A stretch of DNA of 64,000 nucleotides, from the NCBI RefSeq assembly GCF_016462545.1, contig NZ_JAEMTA010000019.1:1-64000 (forward strand), read 5' to 3'. The position numbers and the translations under genes were made by a program. The stretch comes from Mycolicibacterium sp. (GTDB lineage Bacteria > Actinomycetota > Actinomycetes > Mycobacteriales > Mycobacteriaceae). Each line of letters opens with the position of its first letter. Positions within the stretch are counted from its first letter, which is position 1. Below, piece after piece: positions 1-8,877 of this stretch. A model generated the notes under the pieces. It saw nothing but the letters and a program-made list of their open reading frames with translations, was not told where the DNA came from and made no database searches.

Positions 1-1049
1 GCCCAGCGGACCCACCCCTGCACGCCGCGGAACTCGCCGAGGTCCGACAGCGGAGTGTCGAGCGGCAGCGCGCCTGCATCGATCCCCGCGTCCCCGAGGA
101 TGTGGCAGAGCACTCCTTCGACGGACGCGAGTTCCTCGATCCTGGCTTCCTTCTCCCTCGCCTCCTCGGAGGTGCGGCCCACGATCAGCGAGAGCCCCTG
201 GAAGAACTTCACGTCATACGGATCGCGCCCGTAACCGACTGCCAGTTCCCGGGTTTCGTCGATCAACACGCGGGCAGACTCGGGGTCCGGGCTGGAGATG
301 AAGACGCCCTCGGCGTTGCGCGCCGCGAACCGCTGCCCGATCGGCGACGCACCGGCCTGGAACAACACCGGGGTGCGCTGCGGCGAGGGCGTGACGAAGT
401 GCGGCCCCTCCACCGAGTAGTGCGTGCCGACGTGGTTGATCTTGTGAACCTTCGACGGATCGGCGTGCACGCCCGCCTGCTTGTCGGCGCGCAGGGCATC
501 CTCGTCCCAAGAGCCCTCCCACAGCTTGTACGCCACGTCGACGTACTCTTCGGCGATCTCGTAGCGCAGGTCGTGCTCGATGAGCTTGTCGTGGCCGAAG
601 TTGCGATAGGTGTTGTCGGAGAAGCTGGTCACGATGTTCCAGCCGACTCGTCCGGACGTGTAGTGGTCCAGCGTGGAGATGCGGCGGGCGAAGTCGAACG
701 GCAGGCTCTGAGCGATCGAGCTGGTGTAGACCAGTCCCAGATTCTTCGTGGCGCTCGCCAGTGCCGAGATCAACACCGACGGATCGTTGGTCGGGATCTG
801 CATGCCCTGCTCGACGACCAACTCATACGTGCCGTTCCACGGTGAGCGCAGACCAGTGACGTCGGCGAAGAACATCTGGTCGTAGCCCGCCTGATCCAGG
901 TAGCGGGCGAGGTCGACCCAGTGCTGCAGGGAGTTGATCTCGTGGTTGGCCGCGTCGGGATCACGCCACAACCCGTGAATGACGTGCGAGGGCGTATTCA
1001 TCACGAACGCCGAGAAGTAGAGGGGACGATCCTTGGCTGGTTTGGGCAC
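1..1049 (-). CDS. NtaA/DszA-type FMN-dependent monooxygenase (LLM class), 3' end cut by the window
   Basis: This is a luciferase-like flavin monooxygenase, the group that uses reduced FMN and O2 to attack C-N or C-S bonds (nitrilotriacetate monooxygenase, DszA, DmoA). About 349 residues are visible. I start it at a GTG (1049-1047) preceded by an AGGAAG sequence; the protein opens VPKPAKDRPLYFSAFVMN, typical of the family. Recognisable family stretches are GYDQMFFADVTG, a SGRVGWNIVTS segment and a PVLFQAGAS segment. It lies 14 bp after a small membrane ORF and downstream of a YeiH-type exporter, so a sulfur- or amine-scavenging role is possible, but the substrate cannot be read from sequence. 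The C-terminus is outside the window. Confidence 0.85.
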   Translation of the reverse strand, partial: MPKPAKDRPLYFSAFVMNTPSHVIHGLWRDPDAANHEINSLQHWVDLARYLDQAGYDQMFFADVTGLRSPWNGTYELVVEQGMQIPTNDPSVLISALASATKNLGLVYTSSIAQSLPFDFARRISTLDHYTSGRVGWNIVTSFSDNTYRNFGHDKLIEHDLRYEIAEEYVDVAYKLWEGSWDEDALRADKQAGVHADPSKVHKINHVGTHYSVEGPHFVTPSPQRTPVLFQAGASPIGQRFAARNAEGVFISSPDPESARVLIDETRELAVGYGRDPYDVKFFQGLSLIVGRTSEEAREKEARIEELASVEGVLCHILGDAGIDAGALPLDTPLSDLGEFRGVQGWVRW

Positions 1050-1063
1050 GTCTTCCTAACTAC

Positions 1064-1195
1064 CTAGGGGGAGAACAGGATTGCGCCGACGAAGATGAAG
1101 GCGACACCCAGCGCCAGGGCGATGAACGGCCACCAGGAGCGAACCCACGCCTCGATCGATGCGTGGTCTGACCTGTTGTCGGTGCCGAACACCAT
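1064..1195 (-). CDS. Small single-span membrane protein, 43 aa
   Basis: An ATG at 1195 opens a 43-residue ORF ending at TAG 1064. The N-terminal half is polar (MVFGTDNRSDHASIEAW) and the C-terminal half is one hydrophobic span, FIALALGVAFIFVGAILF, ending in SP. A polar head followed by a single helix of about 18-20 residues fits a small membrane protein. It sits between the YeiH-type gene and the flavin monooxygenase on the same strand, only 14 bp before the latter. Another small membrane ORF precedes the YeiH gene. Function unknown; it may be an accessory subunit of the exporter. It is too short for many gene callers. Confidence 0.5.
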   Translation of the reverse strand: MVFGTDNRSDHASIEAWVRSWWPFIALALGVAFIFVGAILFSP

Positions 1196-1239
1196 CGGGG
1201 TCGTCCTGTCCGATCGTCTGAATGCCGCGGGACGAGCGC

Positions 1240-1290
1240 TCAGCAGTTCGCCTGTTCGCTGAAGCTCTCGTGCACGACAACAGTTTTCAT
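1240..1290 (-). CDS. Possible 16-residue peptide ORF ending in Cys
   Basis: An ATG at 1290 opens a 16-codon ORF reading MKTVVVHESFSEQANC, then TGA. It lies in the otherwise empty gap between the YeiH-type gene and the 43-aa membrane protein. Cysteine-coding mini-ORFs act as attenuators in front of sulfur genes in mycobacteria, but those usually have several consecutive Cys codons and this one has a single Cys and no convincing ribosome binding site. I list it as a weak candidate only. Confidence 0.15.
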   Translation of the reverse strand: MKTVVVHESFSEQANC

Positions 1291-1345
1291 CACCCGAGGT
1301 CCCGACGGCATGGGTTGTGATCAGCGTGGTTTGAAGCGCGACGCG

Positions 1346-2464
1346 TCAGGTGTGTACGCCCCAGCCGAACACCCGCGACGTCAGCAGGACCAAGCCGAGA
1401 GATACCGTGGCGACGACCAACAGACCGATGATCGCGACCAGCAATGGGCGCCAACCGGTTCGGGCGAGCTCGCGGAAATTCGTGTTCAGTCCGACGCCCG
1501 CGAAGGTCAGCAGGAAAGCCCACTTCGAGACGTTCGCCAGATTTGCGCTCTGCCCCTTGGTGAGCCAACCCGCCGTCGCGATCGCGGACACGGCGAGGAA
1601 GCCGAGGACGAACTTGGGGAACTTCTGCCAGACGAAGACCGCCTTGGACCTGAACCCCGGCGCGATGTCGTCGGCCTCCCCGCGAGAAGCCCAGTAGAGC
1701 GCGAAGCCCAGGACGACGAATCCGATGAGAGCGTTGCGCGTCGACTTCACCAGAACCGCGATCTTGCCCGCCTCCTCCGAGAAGAGGTAACCCGTGGCCG
1801 TGGTCTCCGCGGTGTTGTCGACGGCCAAGCCTGCCCAGAGTCCGAACTCGTGGTCGCTGAGACCGATCAGGTGACCGAGCGGGGGAAGCGTGAACAGCGC
1901 GACCGCGCCGAGGGCAAGAATCGCGGCGATCGCGTAGCTGGCCTCGGAGTTGCGCGCCCTGATGGCTCCCTTCGACGCGATGATCGCCGAGACCCCGCAG
2001 ATCGACGTACCGATCGCCAGAAGCGATCCGAGCTTGCCCGACAATCCGAAGAGCCGCGCCGCCCCGATGATGATGGCGCCCGCCACCGCCATGTCGACCA
2101 GGATCTGAATCAGGCTGGTACTGCCCAGCTTGAGGACGTCGCCGAGGACGAAACGTGAACCGAGCGCCACGATTCCGATCTTCAGCCAGAATTCGTAGGT
2201 CTGTACGCCCGGGCGGAAGATGCGATGCACACCGACGGTGTTGGTGATCAGCAGACCGATCAGGATGGCCCACAGGACATACTCGATGTCGGGCACCGTC
2301 CAGCCCTCGTGCTTCGCGAGTGCGTTCCACCCGACCTGGGCGTACTTGCCGAGCAGCCCGATGACGATCAGCAGCAGGACGCCGGGCACGTAGGCGAGCA
2401 GGTTCGACGTCGTGAAGGACTCCTCGACGTAATCTTCCTCGGAGGCAACGGATGTGGAAGTCAT
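1346..2464 (-). CDS. YeiH-family putative sulfate/anion exporter, 372 aa
   Basis: This is a polytopic inner-membrane protein of the YeiH / Cons_hypoth698 family, usually annotated as a putative sulfate exporter. I count about ten hydrophobic segments, beginning after a 20-residue acidic cytoplasmic tail. The family-typical loop [19 protein letters not shown] lies near residues 150-170, and [19 protein letters not shown] follows at about 210. The longer ORF upstream is rejected because ATG 2464 lies 4 bp after the stop of the preceding small gene and gives the normal family length. It appears to form an operon with two tiny membrane proteins and a flavin monooxygenase, suggesting a role in sulfur-compound metabolism. 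The family's transported ion is not firmly established. Confidence 0.85.
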   Translation of the reverse strand: MTSTSVASEEDYVEESFTTSNLLAYVPGVLLLIVIGLLGKYAQVGWNALAKHEGWTVPDIEYVLWAILIGLLITNTVGVHRIFRPGVQTYEFWLKIGIVALGSRFVLGDVLKLGSTSLIQILVDMAVAGAIIIGAARLFGLSGKLGSLLAIGTSICGVSAIIASKGAIRARNSEASYAIAAILALGAVALFTLPPLGHLIGLSDHEFGLWAGLAVDNTAETTATGYLFSEEAGKIAVLVKSTRNALIGFVVLGFALYWASRGEADDIAPGFRSKAVFVWQKFPKFVLGFLAVSAIATAGWLTKGQSANLANVSKWAFLLTFAGVGLNTNFRELARTGWRPLLVAIIGLLVVATVSLGLVLLTSRVFGWGVHT

Positions 2465-2468
2465 TGGA

Positions 2469-2594
2469 TCACCACGGAATCTTGGGGAGCAGGTTCGTGA
2501 CGGCCAGCAGCGCGATGGCACCAGCCACGATCGTGGCCCACCAGTCGGTTCCGATGCGCGCGTACCACCGTGGTTCGGGATCCGGACTACTCAC
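2469..2594 (-). CDS. Small membrane protein preceding the YeiH gene, 41 aa
   Basis: A GTG at 2594 follows a strong GGAGGA ribosome binding site at a spacing of about 5 nt, so I prefer it to the longer upstream start. The 41-residue product has a polar, aromatic N-terminus ([18 protein letters not shown]) and one hydrophobic helix ([17 protein letters not shown]). Its stop lies 4 bp before the YeiH start, so the two are almost certainly co-translated. This is the second single-span miniprotein in the operon. Function unknown; a small partner subunit of the exporter is a plausible inference. Confidence 0.6.
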   Translation of the reverse strand: MSSPDPEPRWYARIGTDWWATIVAGAIALLAVTNLLPKIPW

Positions 2595-2703
2595 GACTCT
2601 CCTCCAGCGCAGGAAACGGTTCATCGTGATCGTCGACGGTGTGGGCCCCGTCGGGCAAGACATCGGATCGCGATGATCCGGTTCGGTCGTCGGCAGCGCG
2701 ACG

Positions 2704-3414
2704 CTACTGCTTGGCCGCCTTCGCCACGATGGCTCTGGCCATCGTGGCGGCTTCGTCGTTGACGCCGAAGGCGCAGGCGATGGTCTCGACGGACACGTTG
2801 GCCACCGACGTCATGGCGTGCTGACACTCCCAGCCGTCGGAGTCTTCCTGGGCGATCACCTGGGTAGTCATGTCGTCGTCGACCGTCACGTCGTCGATCA
2901 ACCAGATCGAGCTGGTGGTCCCGTCGTCCACCGCGACCGAGAACCCGCTGCAGTCCCGCCAGTTGGAGGAGGACTTCTCGACGAAGTCCCTGGCCGCCTC
3001 CTCCGTCCCGTAGAGCACGGCGGTCTGCTCGACCCAGTGTTCGTTGCCGTTCTGCGGCTCGCGCGCGACCTGGTCCACCACGGCAGTCCAGTTGCTCGAC
3101 CGGTACACCAGGTCCTCGGCGCCGTAGATCGATCCGAGGCAGTCCGGATCCGATACGGCGTCGGAGTTGTCGGACATCTCCTTGCCCTCGAGCACGATCT
3201 CCATCTTCGTCGCACCTGCCATCGCGTTGATCTGAGCGATGCTCAGCATCACGCCGTCGAGTTGCGACTTCCGCAGCGGGCGGACGTCCGCGGGACTGGC
3301 ATCCGCATCGCGGACGGCCAGACCCTGGACGGTGCTGCTGCATCCGGACGATGCCACGGCGGCGGTGACGAGCGCGGCGAAGGCTCGCGCGCCACACCGA
3401 CTCACGGGCTTCAT
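2704..3414 (-). CDS. PknH_C-like sensor-domain lipoprotein, 236 aa
   Basis: A secreted lipoprotein whose mature part resembles the extracellular sensor domain of mycobacterial PknH (PknH_C-like). The N-terminus MKPVSRCGARAFAALVTAAV is followed by a lipobox SSGC (Cys about residue 24) and the typical STVQGLA sequence. The mature part has paired cysteines (DPDCLGS, RDCSGF, WECQHA, ETIACAFG) expected to form disulfides. The start ATG overlaps the stop of the upstream lipoprotein gene (ATGA), so the two paralogous-looking genes are translationally coupled. The longer ORF reading upstream is a shadow. The ligand is unknown. Confidence 0.8.
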   Translation of the reverse strand: MKPVSRCGARAFAALVTAAVASSGCSSTVQGLAVRDADASPADVRPLRKSQLDGVMLSIAQINAMAGATKMEIVLEGKEMSDNSDAVSDPDCLGSIYGAEDLVYRSSNWTAVVDQVAREPQNGNEHWVEQTAVLYGTEEAARDFVEKSSSNWRDCSGFSVAVDDGTTSSIWLIDDVTVDDDMTTQVIAQEDSDGWECQHAMTSVANVSVETIACAFGVNDEAATMARAIVAKAAKQ

Positions 3415-4109
3415 CGTGACTTGTCCAGCATCAGTTCGGCGACGCGCACGGCGGCGGCCCGCGGGTCCGGCTGCTTCTCGCCCGTGGGCGTGATGGCCAA
3501 CGAGACTTCGACGACCGTGCGGCCGCGCACCCCGAGGGCGCGCTCGTAGCGCGACTCCGCCGCGCCCGGGCGTTGACGGGTCCGCACGGTGGCGGAGACC
3601 ACCGAGTTCTTTACGGTGACGTCGGTGATGTCCGCATCGATCACGGCGTTGCCCACGTGCTTGACGACTGTGGTGCCAACACACTGCTGCCACTGCTGCG
3701 CAAAGGATTCGAACGCGCCGCGGGCGGCCCCGGCCGTGGCCAGGCGCACCACCGCCGCGTCGGCGCCGGAGGTGTTCACGCCCTCATCCCAGTTGAAATA
3801 GCTCTGGCGCGCGGCTTCGACGACGGGCAGGGGCTCGTAGACGATGCGCGGCGCGGTGTCGGTGACCGCGGCGCACGTGATGGGTGTGGCCTCCGCATCG
3901 GTGCGGTAACCATCGGGCAGGATCTCCGCGCCGCCGATGAACGGTTGAAAGCCGAACGTGCTCAACGGACTTCCGGCAGCCGAGGTGATCTCATCCTCGG
4001 TGGGCAGGATCTTCACGGCCGAGGCGGCAGCGCCGGCCCGACCCTCGACTGTCTGCGCGCAGCCGGCCAGCAGCAGGACGAGCGTCAAGGCACCTGCCAC
4101 CTTGCGCAT
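3411..4109 (-). CDS. LppR-like sensor-domain lipoprotein, 232 aa
   Basis: A lipoprotein with signal peptide MRKVAGALTLVLLLAGC, in which LAGC is the lipobox, followed by AQTVEGRAG. The mature domain is again PknH_C-like, with the WDEGVNTSGADAAVVRLA and QQWQQCVGTTV segments typical of this mycobacterial group. By position next to lepA it corresponds to lppR (Rv2403c) of M. tuberculosis. It lies 8 bp downstream of the lepA stop and overlaps the next lipoprotein by 4 bp, so lepA and both lipoprotein genes are probably one transcript. It is anchored on the outer face of the cytoplasmic membrane; function unknown. Confidence 0.8.
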   Translation of the reverse strand: MRKVAGALTLVLLLAGCAQTVEGRAGAAASAVKILPTEDEITSAAGSPLSTFGFQPFIGGAEILPDGYRTDAEATPITCAAVTDTAPRIVYEPLPVVEAARQSYFNWDEGVNTSGADAAVVRLATAGAARGAFESFAQQWQQCVGTTVVKHVGNAVIDADITDVTVKNSVVSATVRTRQRPGAAESRYERALGVRGRTVVEVSLAITPTGEKQPDPRAAAVRVAELMLDKSR

Positions 4110-4117
4110 CGGGGCGG

Positions 4118-6034
4118 CTACTTCTTCGGCTTGTCGCTGGCGGCATCCGACGACAGCGCCGCGACGAAGGCCTCCTGCGGAACCTCGACCCGACCGATGG
4201 TCTTCATCCGCTTCTTGCCCTCCTTCTGCTTCTCCAGCAGCTTGCGCTTGCGGGTGATGTCACCGCCGTAGCACTTGCTCAGCACGTCCTTGCGGATCGC
4301 GCGGATGTTCTCGCGCGCAATGATTCTCGATCCCACCGCGGCCTGAATCGGGACCTCGAACTGCTGGCGCGGAATCAGTTCCTTGAGCTTGGTGGTCATC
4401 TTGTTGCCATAGGCGGCGGCGCCATCCTTGTGCACGATGGCGCTGAACGCGTCCACCGCCTCACCCTGCAGGAGGATGTCGACCTTCACCAGGTCGGCTT
4501 CCTGCTCGCCTGCCTCCTCGTAGTCCAGGCTGGCGTAACCGCGGGTGCGCGACTTCAGGGAGTCGAAGAAGTCGAAGATGATCTCGCCCAACGGCATCGT
4601 GTAGCGCAGTTCCACGCGTTCGGGAGACAGGTAGTCCATGCCGCCGAGCTCACCGCGGCGCGCCTGACAGAGCTCCATGATGGTGCCGATGAACTCGCTG
4701 GGCGCGATGACCGTCGTCTTCACGATGGGCTCGAAGACCGCCCGAACCTTGCCCTCCTGCCAATCCGAGGGGTTCGTCACGACGATCTCGGTCCCGTCGT
4801 CCCGCACTACCCGGTACACCACGTTGGGCGCGGTGGAGATCAGGTCGAGATCGAACTCTCGTTCCAGTCGCTCGCGGGTGATCTCCATGTGCAGCAGGCC
4901 AAGGAAGCCGCAGCGGAAGCCGAAGCCCAACGCGACCGACGTCTCGGGCTCCCACGTCAGTGCCGCGTCGTTGAGCTGCAGACGCTCCAACGCGTCGCGC
5001 AGGTTGGGGTAATCCGACCCGTCCACCGGATACAGCCCGGAGTAGACCATCGGCTTGGGTTCACGGTATCCGGTCAGCGCCTGGGTGGCCCCGTGGCGTG
5101 CGGAGGTCACCGTGTCACCGACCTTGGACTGACGCACGTCCTTCACGCCGGTGATCAGGTAGCCCACCTCGCCGACGCCGAGGCCCTCGGTCGCCTTGGG
5201 CTCGGGCGAGACGATGCCGACTTCCAGCAGTTCGTGGGTGGTACCCGTGGACATCATCTTGATCTTCTCGCGCGGCGTCAGCTTGCCGTCCACCACGCGG
5301 ACGTAGGTGACCACGCCGCGATAGATGTCGTACACGGAGTCGAAGATCATCGCCCGTGCGGGCGCATCGGGATCTCCAACCGGCGCGGGGACCAGACGGA
5401 CCACCTCGTCGAGCAGCTCGCGAACGCCGACGCCGGTCTTGCCGGAGACGCGAAGCACGTCATCCGGTTCGCATCCGATGATGTGAGCGATCTCCCCGGC
5501 GTAGCGGTCCGGATCGGCGGCGGGCAGGTCGATCTTGTTGAGCACCGGGATGATCGTCAGGTCGCGGTCCAGCGCCAGGTACAGGTTGGCCAGCGTCTGT
5601 GCCTCGATGCCCTGGGCGGCGTCGACGAGCAGCACGGCGCCTTCGCAGGCTTCCAGCGCGCGGGACACCTCGTAGGTGAAGTCGACGTGACCAGGCGTGT
5701 CGATCAGGTGCAGGACGAACTCCTCGCCGCCCACCTCCCAGGGAAGTCGCACGTTCTGCGCCTTGATGGTGATGCCACGCTCGCGCTCGATGTCCATCCG
5801 ATCGAGGTACTGCGCCCGCATGTCCCGGTCGGCGACGACCCCGGTGATGCCCAGCATCCGGTCGGCCAACGTCGACTTGCCGTGATCGATGTGCGCGATG
5901 ATGCAGAAGTTCCGAATCCGTGCCGGCGAAGTGAACGTCTTGTCGGCGAAGCTGCTGATGGGAATCTCCTGGTGGGCGTGCGTCTGGCGGATGCATCCAC
6001 GACTCGTGCGGTGCTCCCACAGGGTATCGACCAA
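4118..6034 (-). CDS. lepA: Elongation factor 4 (LepA), ribosomal back-translocase GTPase
   Basis: LepA binds the ribosome and can reverse-translocate or rescue stalled elongation complexes. All GTPase motifs are visible: AHIDHGKST (P-loop), RERGIT (switch I), DTPGHVDF and NKIDLPAAD. The EF-G-like domains follow, then the LepA-specific C-terminal part ending in a Lys/Arg-rich helix ([20 protein letters not shown]). About 638 residues are given with TTG 6034, but the start is uncertain. An AGGAG sequence lies directly before ATTCCCATCAGC, where family similarity begins (ISSFADKTF), and a -10-like TACCCT (6021-6026) lies downstream of the TTG. The true start may therefore be a non-ATG codon near 5960. 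It is probably co-transcribed with the lipoprotein genes behind it. Confidence 0.93.
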   Translation of the reverse strand: MVDTLWEHRTSRGCIRQTHAHQEIPISSFADKTFTSPARIRNFCIIAHIDHGKSTLADRMLGITGVVADRDMRAQYLDRMDIERERGITIKAQNVRLPWEVGGEEFVLHLIDTPGHVDFTYEVSRALEACEGAVLLVDAAQGIEAQTLANLYLALDRDLTIIPVLNKIDLPAADPDRYAGEIAHIIGCEPDDVLRVSGKTGVGVRELLDEVVRLVPAPVGDPDAPARAMIFDSVYDIYRGVVTYVRVVDGKLTPREKIKMMSTGTTHELLEVGIVSPEPKATEGLGVGEVGYLITGVKDVRQSKVGDTVTSARHGATQALTGYREPKPMVYSGLYPVDGSDYPNLRDALERLQLNDAALTWEPETSVALGFGFRCGFLGLLHMEITRERLEREFDLDLISTAPNVVYRVVRDDGTEIVVTNPSDWQEGKVRAVFEPIVKTTVIAPSEFIGTIMELCQARRGELGGMDYLSPERVELRYTMPLGEIIFDFFDSLKSRTRGYASLDYEEAGEQEADLVKVDILLQGEAVDAFSAIVHKDGAAAYGNKMTTKLKELIPRQQFEVPIQAAVGSRIIARENIRAIRKDVLSKCYGGDITRKRKLLEKQKEGKKRMKTIGRVEVPQEAFVAALSSDAASDKPKK

Positions 6035-6058
6035 CCGTCGTGACGACACAATCGTGCT

Positions 6059-6064
6059 TATGCT
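6059..6064 (+). promoter_or_regulatory. -10 box (TATGCT) of a probable leaderless promoter for the PemK/MazF-like gene
   Basis: TATGCT fits the mycobacterial TANNNT -10 consensus and is followed by exactly 6 nt and then the ATG at 6071. Transcription would begin at the start codon, giving a leaderless mRNA, which is common in mycobacteria. No clear -35 box is seen. Confidence 0.5.
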
Positions 6065-6070
6065 CGTGGC

Positions 6071-6685
6071 ATGGTGTCGCAGCGCAGTCCGTGGCAGCGC
6101 ATTCTCCGGACCACTGAACAACTGGTATTCAGCGAGGCGCCGAAGATCATCCGCCAGCTGCAGAGTCCCGAGACCAGACCACGCACCGTCGGGCAGGGCA
6201 TCAAGATGGGGATCGACGTCGGCCTCAGCGTTCTGATCGGCGCATCGACCCCGCCACCGCAGCGCGCGATCGCCGCGGGCCGGCCCGTCACGAAGGACAG
6301 CGTCCCCACCGCACATCGGGCGCGCAGGGTGATGTACGCCCCTGACCTCGACGGTCGGGCCGATCCGGGCGAGATCGTCTGGACGTGGGTGGTCTTCGAG
6401 GAGGATCCCTCGCGCGGCAAGGACCGCCCGGTCCTGGTGGTCGGCCGCGACCGCTCCACACTTCTCGGTTTGATGCTGTCCAGCCAGGAGCGACACGTCG
6501 CCGACCGCGCCTGGGTCGGCATCGGCAGCGGAACCTGGGACTACGAGGGTCGCGCCAGTTGGGTGCGGCTGGACCGGGTCCTCGACGTGCCGGAGGAGAG
6601 CATTCGCCGTGAAGGCGCGGTCCTCGAGCCCGAGACGTTCGAGAAGGTCGCCGCGCGGCTACGCGCCGAGTACTCCTGGAGCTAG
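6071..6685 (+). CDS. PemK/MazF-fold protein, orphan toxin-like (Rv2405-like), 204 aa
   Basis: The C-terminal half, from about residue 85, has the PemK/MazF layout: [15 protein letters not shown], then [22 protein letters not shown] and a [11 protein letters not shown] strand. The first 85 residues are an extension containing a short hydrophobic helix ([14 protein letters not shown]). No antitoxin gene is adjacent, so it is an orphan. It sits divergently from lepA, the same position as Rv2405 of M. tuberculosis. The fold suggests an mRNA interferase or a relative, but the extension and missing partner make another role equally likely. Its stop overlaps the stop of the convergent acetyltransferase gene by 4 bp. 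Confidence 0.75.
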   Translation: MVSQRSPWQRILRTTEQLVFSEAPKIIRQLQSPETRPRTVGQGIKMGIDVGLSVLIGASTPPPQRAIAAGRPVTKDSVPTAHRARRVMYAPDLDGRADPGEIVWTWVVFEEDPSRGKDRPVLVVGRDRSTLLGLMLSSQERHVADRAWVGIGSGTWDYEGRASWVRLDRVLDVPEESIRREGAVLEPETFEKVAARLRAEYSWS

Positions 6686-7290
6686 CGGGGCGCCCGCCAC
6701 ATCTGAATCAGGCTGGGCCCTCCCGGCGGAGTGATCTCGCCGGTGACGTCGAAACCAAACCGCTGGTAGTACGGCACGTTGATCGGGTTGCTCGACTCCA
6801 GGTAGGCGGGTGCGTGCTCGGCGTCGCAGCGGTCCAACCTCGAGGTCATCAGGGCCTGCCCGAAACCCTTGCCCCGCACGTCGGGATCGCTGCCGATGAT
6901 CGCGAGGTACCAGTGCGGCTCCTCGGGATGGGCCTTCTTCATCATCTCCTCGAGGACCATCCCGCGCTGTAACGACCGGCCGAACGCCAGCAGCAGGCCG
7001 GGTATGGCGCGTAACTCCTCGCCCCGGGTCTGGCGCCACTGACCTGGCGGATCCCACAGCGCCGCGCCGCCGACGCCGCCCTTGTCGTCGGGCACGACCT
7101 CCACGCCGCCTCTGGACAGGTGATGGTGGCGGGTCAGCGACGCGAACAGCTTGTGCAGTTTGCGCCGTCGCGCATCGTCGTCGGGCAGCATCCAACACAT
7201 CACCGGATCGTCGAAGAAGGCCCGGCCGAGGGTCGCGGACAGGGTTGCGACGTCGGCGCGGGTCGCGGGTCTTGCCTGCACGATGGCCAT
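6682..7290 (-). CDS. GNAT family N-acetyltransferase, 202 aa
   Basis: A Gcn5-related acetyltransferase using acetyl-CoA. The acetyl-CoA loop motif (Q/R-x-x-G-x-G/A) is seen as DPDVRGKGFGQALM at about residues 135-150, after the beta strand HWYLAIIGS. The C-terminal YYQRFGFDVTGEI is also typical. The longer upstream start is rejected: ATG 7290 follows a GGGGTGAG ribosome binding site and lies 4 bp after the CBS gene stop, so the two form an operon. The substrate is unknown. Confidence 0.85.
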   Translation of the reverse strand: MAIVQARPATRADVATLSATLGRAFFDDPVMCWMLPDDDARRRKLHKLFASLTRHHHLSRGGVEVVPDDKGGVGGAALWDPPGQWRQTRGEELRAIPGLLLAFGRSLQRGMVLEEMMKKAHPEEPHWYLAIIGSDPDVRGKGFGQALMTSRLDRCDAEHAPAYLESSNPINVPYYQRFGFDVTGEITPPGGPSLIQMWRAPR

Positions 7291-7294
7291 GCTC

Positions 7295-7723
7295 TCACCC
7301 CTGGGTGATGTACGCCTCCAACTGCTCACGTTCGGCCTGCAGTGCCTCCATTCGGGTCTTCACCACGTCGCCGATGCTGACGATTCCGGCCAACTGGCCG
7401 TTCTCCACGACGGGAACGTGCCGGACCCGGTGGGTGGTCATGAGCCCGCTGAGGCTGTCGACGGTGTCGTGCGGAGTGCACGTGATCACCTCGCTGGTCA
7501 TGATGTCGGCGACCCGTCGACCGAGCGCTCCGGCCCCGTGGTCGTGCAGCATGCGGACGACGTCTCGCTCGGACACGATGCCGATCACGCCAGTCGGACC
7601 CACCACGACCATGGCTCCCACGTTGTGGGTGACGAGACCGGTGAGAAGCTCACTGATCAGAGTCTCCGGAGCGACGGTCAGTACGCCCGCTCCCTTGTTC
7701 CTCAACACGTCTGCGATACGCAT
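7295..7723 (-). CDS. Tandem CBS-domain protein (Rv2406c-like), 142 aa
   Basis: A small soluble protein made of two CBS domains, which bind adenosyl ligands such as AMP, ATP or SAM. The first spans about residues 1-65 (TLISELLTGLVTHNVGAMVVV, then GIVSERDVVRML) and the second about residues 70-135 (MTSEVITCTPHDTVDSLSGLM, then HVPVVENGQLAGIVSIGDVV). ATG 7723 is preceded by a near-perfect AAGGAGG site at 6 nt spacing, and the 142-aa length equals that of the M. tuberculosis homologue as I recall it. The partner it regulates is unknown. Confidence 0.85.
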   Translation of the reverse strand: MRIADVLRNKGAGVLTVAPETLISELLTGLVTHNVGAMVVVGPTGVIGIVSERDVVRMLHDHGAGALGRRVADIMTSEVITCTPHDTVDSLSGLMTTHRVRHVPVVENGQLAGIVSIGDVVKTRMEALQAEREQLEAYITQG

Positions 7724-7866
7724 GGGCGCCTCCTTGGTGACGTGGATCACATCAGGCTAGGTCCGATTGCGGTATGGGGAAACCCCCAACGCGGAACACA
7801 TCGTCGACGCCTGCGGTTGCTAGCCCGTGACGGGGCCAATGGCACGACTGAATCAAGGGGATGCTC

Positions 7867-8874
7867 ATGACCGACACGGTGACGCTCGGCGACGACCTGA
7901 TCACCAGCGCCGTGGGTTTCGGCGCGATGGCGCTGACGCCGGTGTACGGCGAGGTCGACGACGACGAATCGTTGGCCACGCTGCACCGGGCACTCGATCT
8001 GGGCGTGACGTTCATCGACACCGCGAACGTCTACGGCGGCGGGGCCAACGAGACACTGATCGCCCGCCTCCTCGCCGATCGGCGCGACGAGGTCACCCTC
8101 GCGACCAAGTTCGGCATCACCGGTAATCCGGCCGACCGTGCCGCCGGCAAGGCGGCCTCCCGCGGTGACGCCGCCTACGTCAGGCAATGCATCGACGAGA
8201 GCCTCGGTCGGCTGCAGACCGACGTGGTCGACCTGTACTTCATGCACCGGCGCGATCTCACGGTGCCCATCGAGGACACCGTGGGCGCCATGGCCGAACT
8301 CGTCACCGCAGGCAAGGTCCGCCACCTCGGCCTGTCCGAGGTCACCGCCGACGAACTGCGGGCAGCCGTGGCGGTGCACCCCATCGCCGCCGTCCAGAGC
8401 GAGTGGTCGATCTGGAGCAGAGACGTCGAACGTCAGGTGGTGCCCGCCGCGGCCGAGCTCGGCGTCGGTTTCGTCCCCTACTCACCGCTGGGCCGGGGGT
8501 TCCTCACCGGCACGGTCACGTCCGTCGCCGACCTCACCGAATCGTCGGACTTCCGCCGCAACCTCCCGCGGTTCTCCGACGAGGCACTCGATGCCAACCT
8601 CGCGGTCGTCGAGGTGATCCGCGCGGTGGCCGACGAACGCGAGGCGACTGCGGCCCAGATCGCGCTGGCGTGGCTCCGCTATCGGGCTGACGAGTTCGGC
8701 GTGGCGTCCGTGCCGATTCCCGGTACCCGCCGCGCGGCACGGGTCGAGGAGAACCTCGGCTCGCTGGACGTCGCCCTGAGCGACGACCAACTCGCCCGCC
8801 TCGATGCGGCGGCAGACGTGGTCTCTGGCAATCGATTCGCCGATCTGGCGTGGGTGTCGGCCGGACGGGAGTGA
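7867..8874 (+). CDS. Aldo/keto reductase, 335 aa
   Basis: An NAD(P)H-dependent reductase of aldehydes or ketones with a (beta/alpha)8 barrel. The catalytic tetrad can be placed: Asp and Tyr in DTANVYGGG, Lys in ATKFGI and His in YFMHRRD. The C-terminal nucleotide loop IPGTRRAARVEENL is present. I choose the ATG at 7867, which has an AAGGGG site at 6 nt, over the in-frame ATG at 7861, which lies on top of that site. It runs convergent to a TetR gene that stops 3 bp beyond its own stop. Its physiological substrate cannot be inferred. Confidence 0.88.
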   Translation: MTDTVTLGDDLITSAVGFGAMALTPVYGEVDDDESLATLHRALDLGVTFIDTANVYGGGANETLIARLLADRRDEVTLATKFGITGNPADRAAGKAASRGDAAYVRQCIDESLGRLQTDVVDLYFMHRRDLTVPIEDTVGAMAELVTAGKVRHLGLSEVTADELRAAVAVHPIAAVQSEWSIWSRDVERQVVPAAAELGVGFVPYSPLGRGFLTGTVTSVADLTESSDFRRNLPRFSDEALDANLAVVEVIRAVADEREATAAQIALAWLRYRADEFGVASVPIPGTRRAARVEENLGSLDVALSDDQLARLDAAADVVSGNRFADLAWVSAGRE

Positions 8875-8877
8875 CCG

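Noticed and set aside
4118..6496. 792-residue version of LepA starting at 6496
   Set aside because: The extra N-terminal 150 residues are antisense to the PemK/MazF-like gene and show no family similarity.
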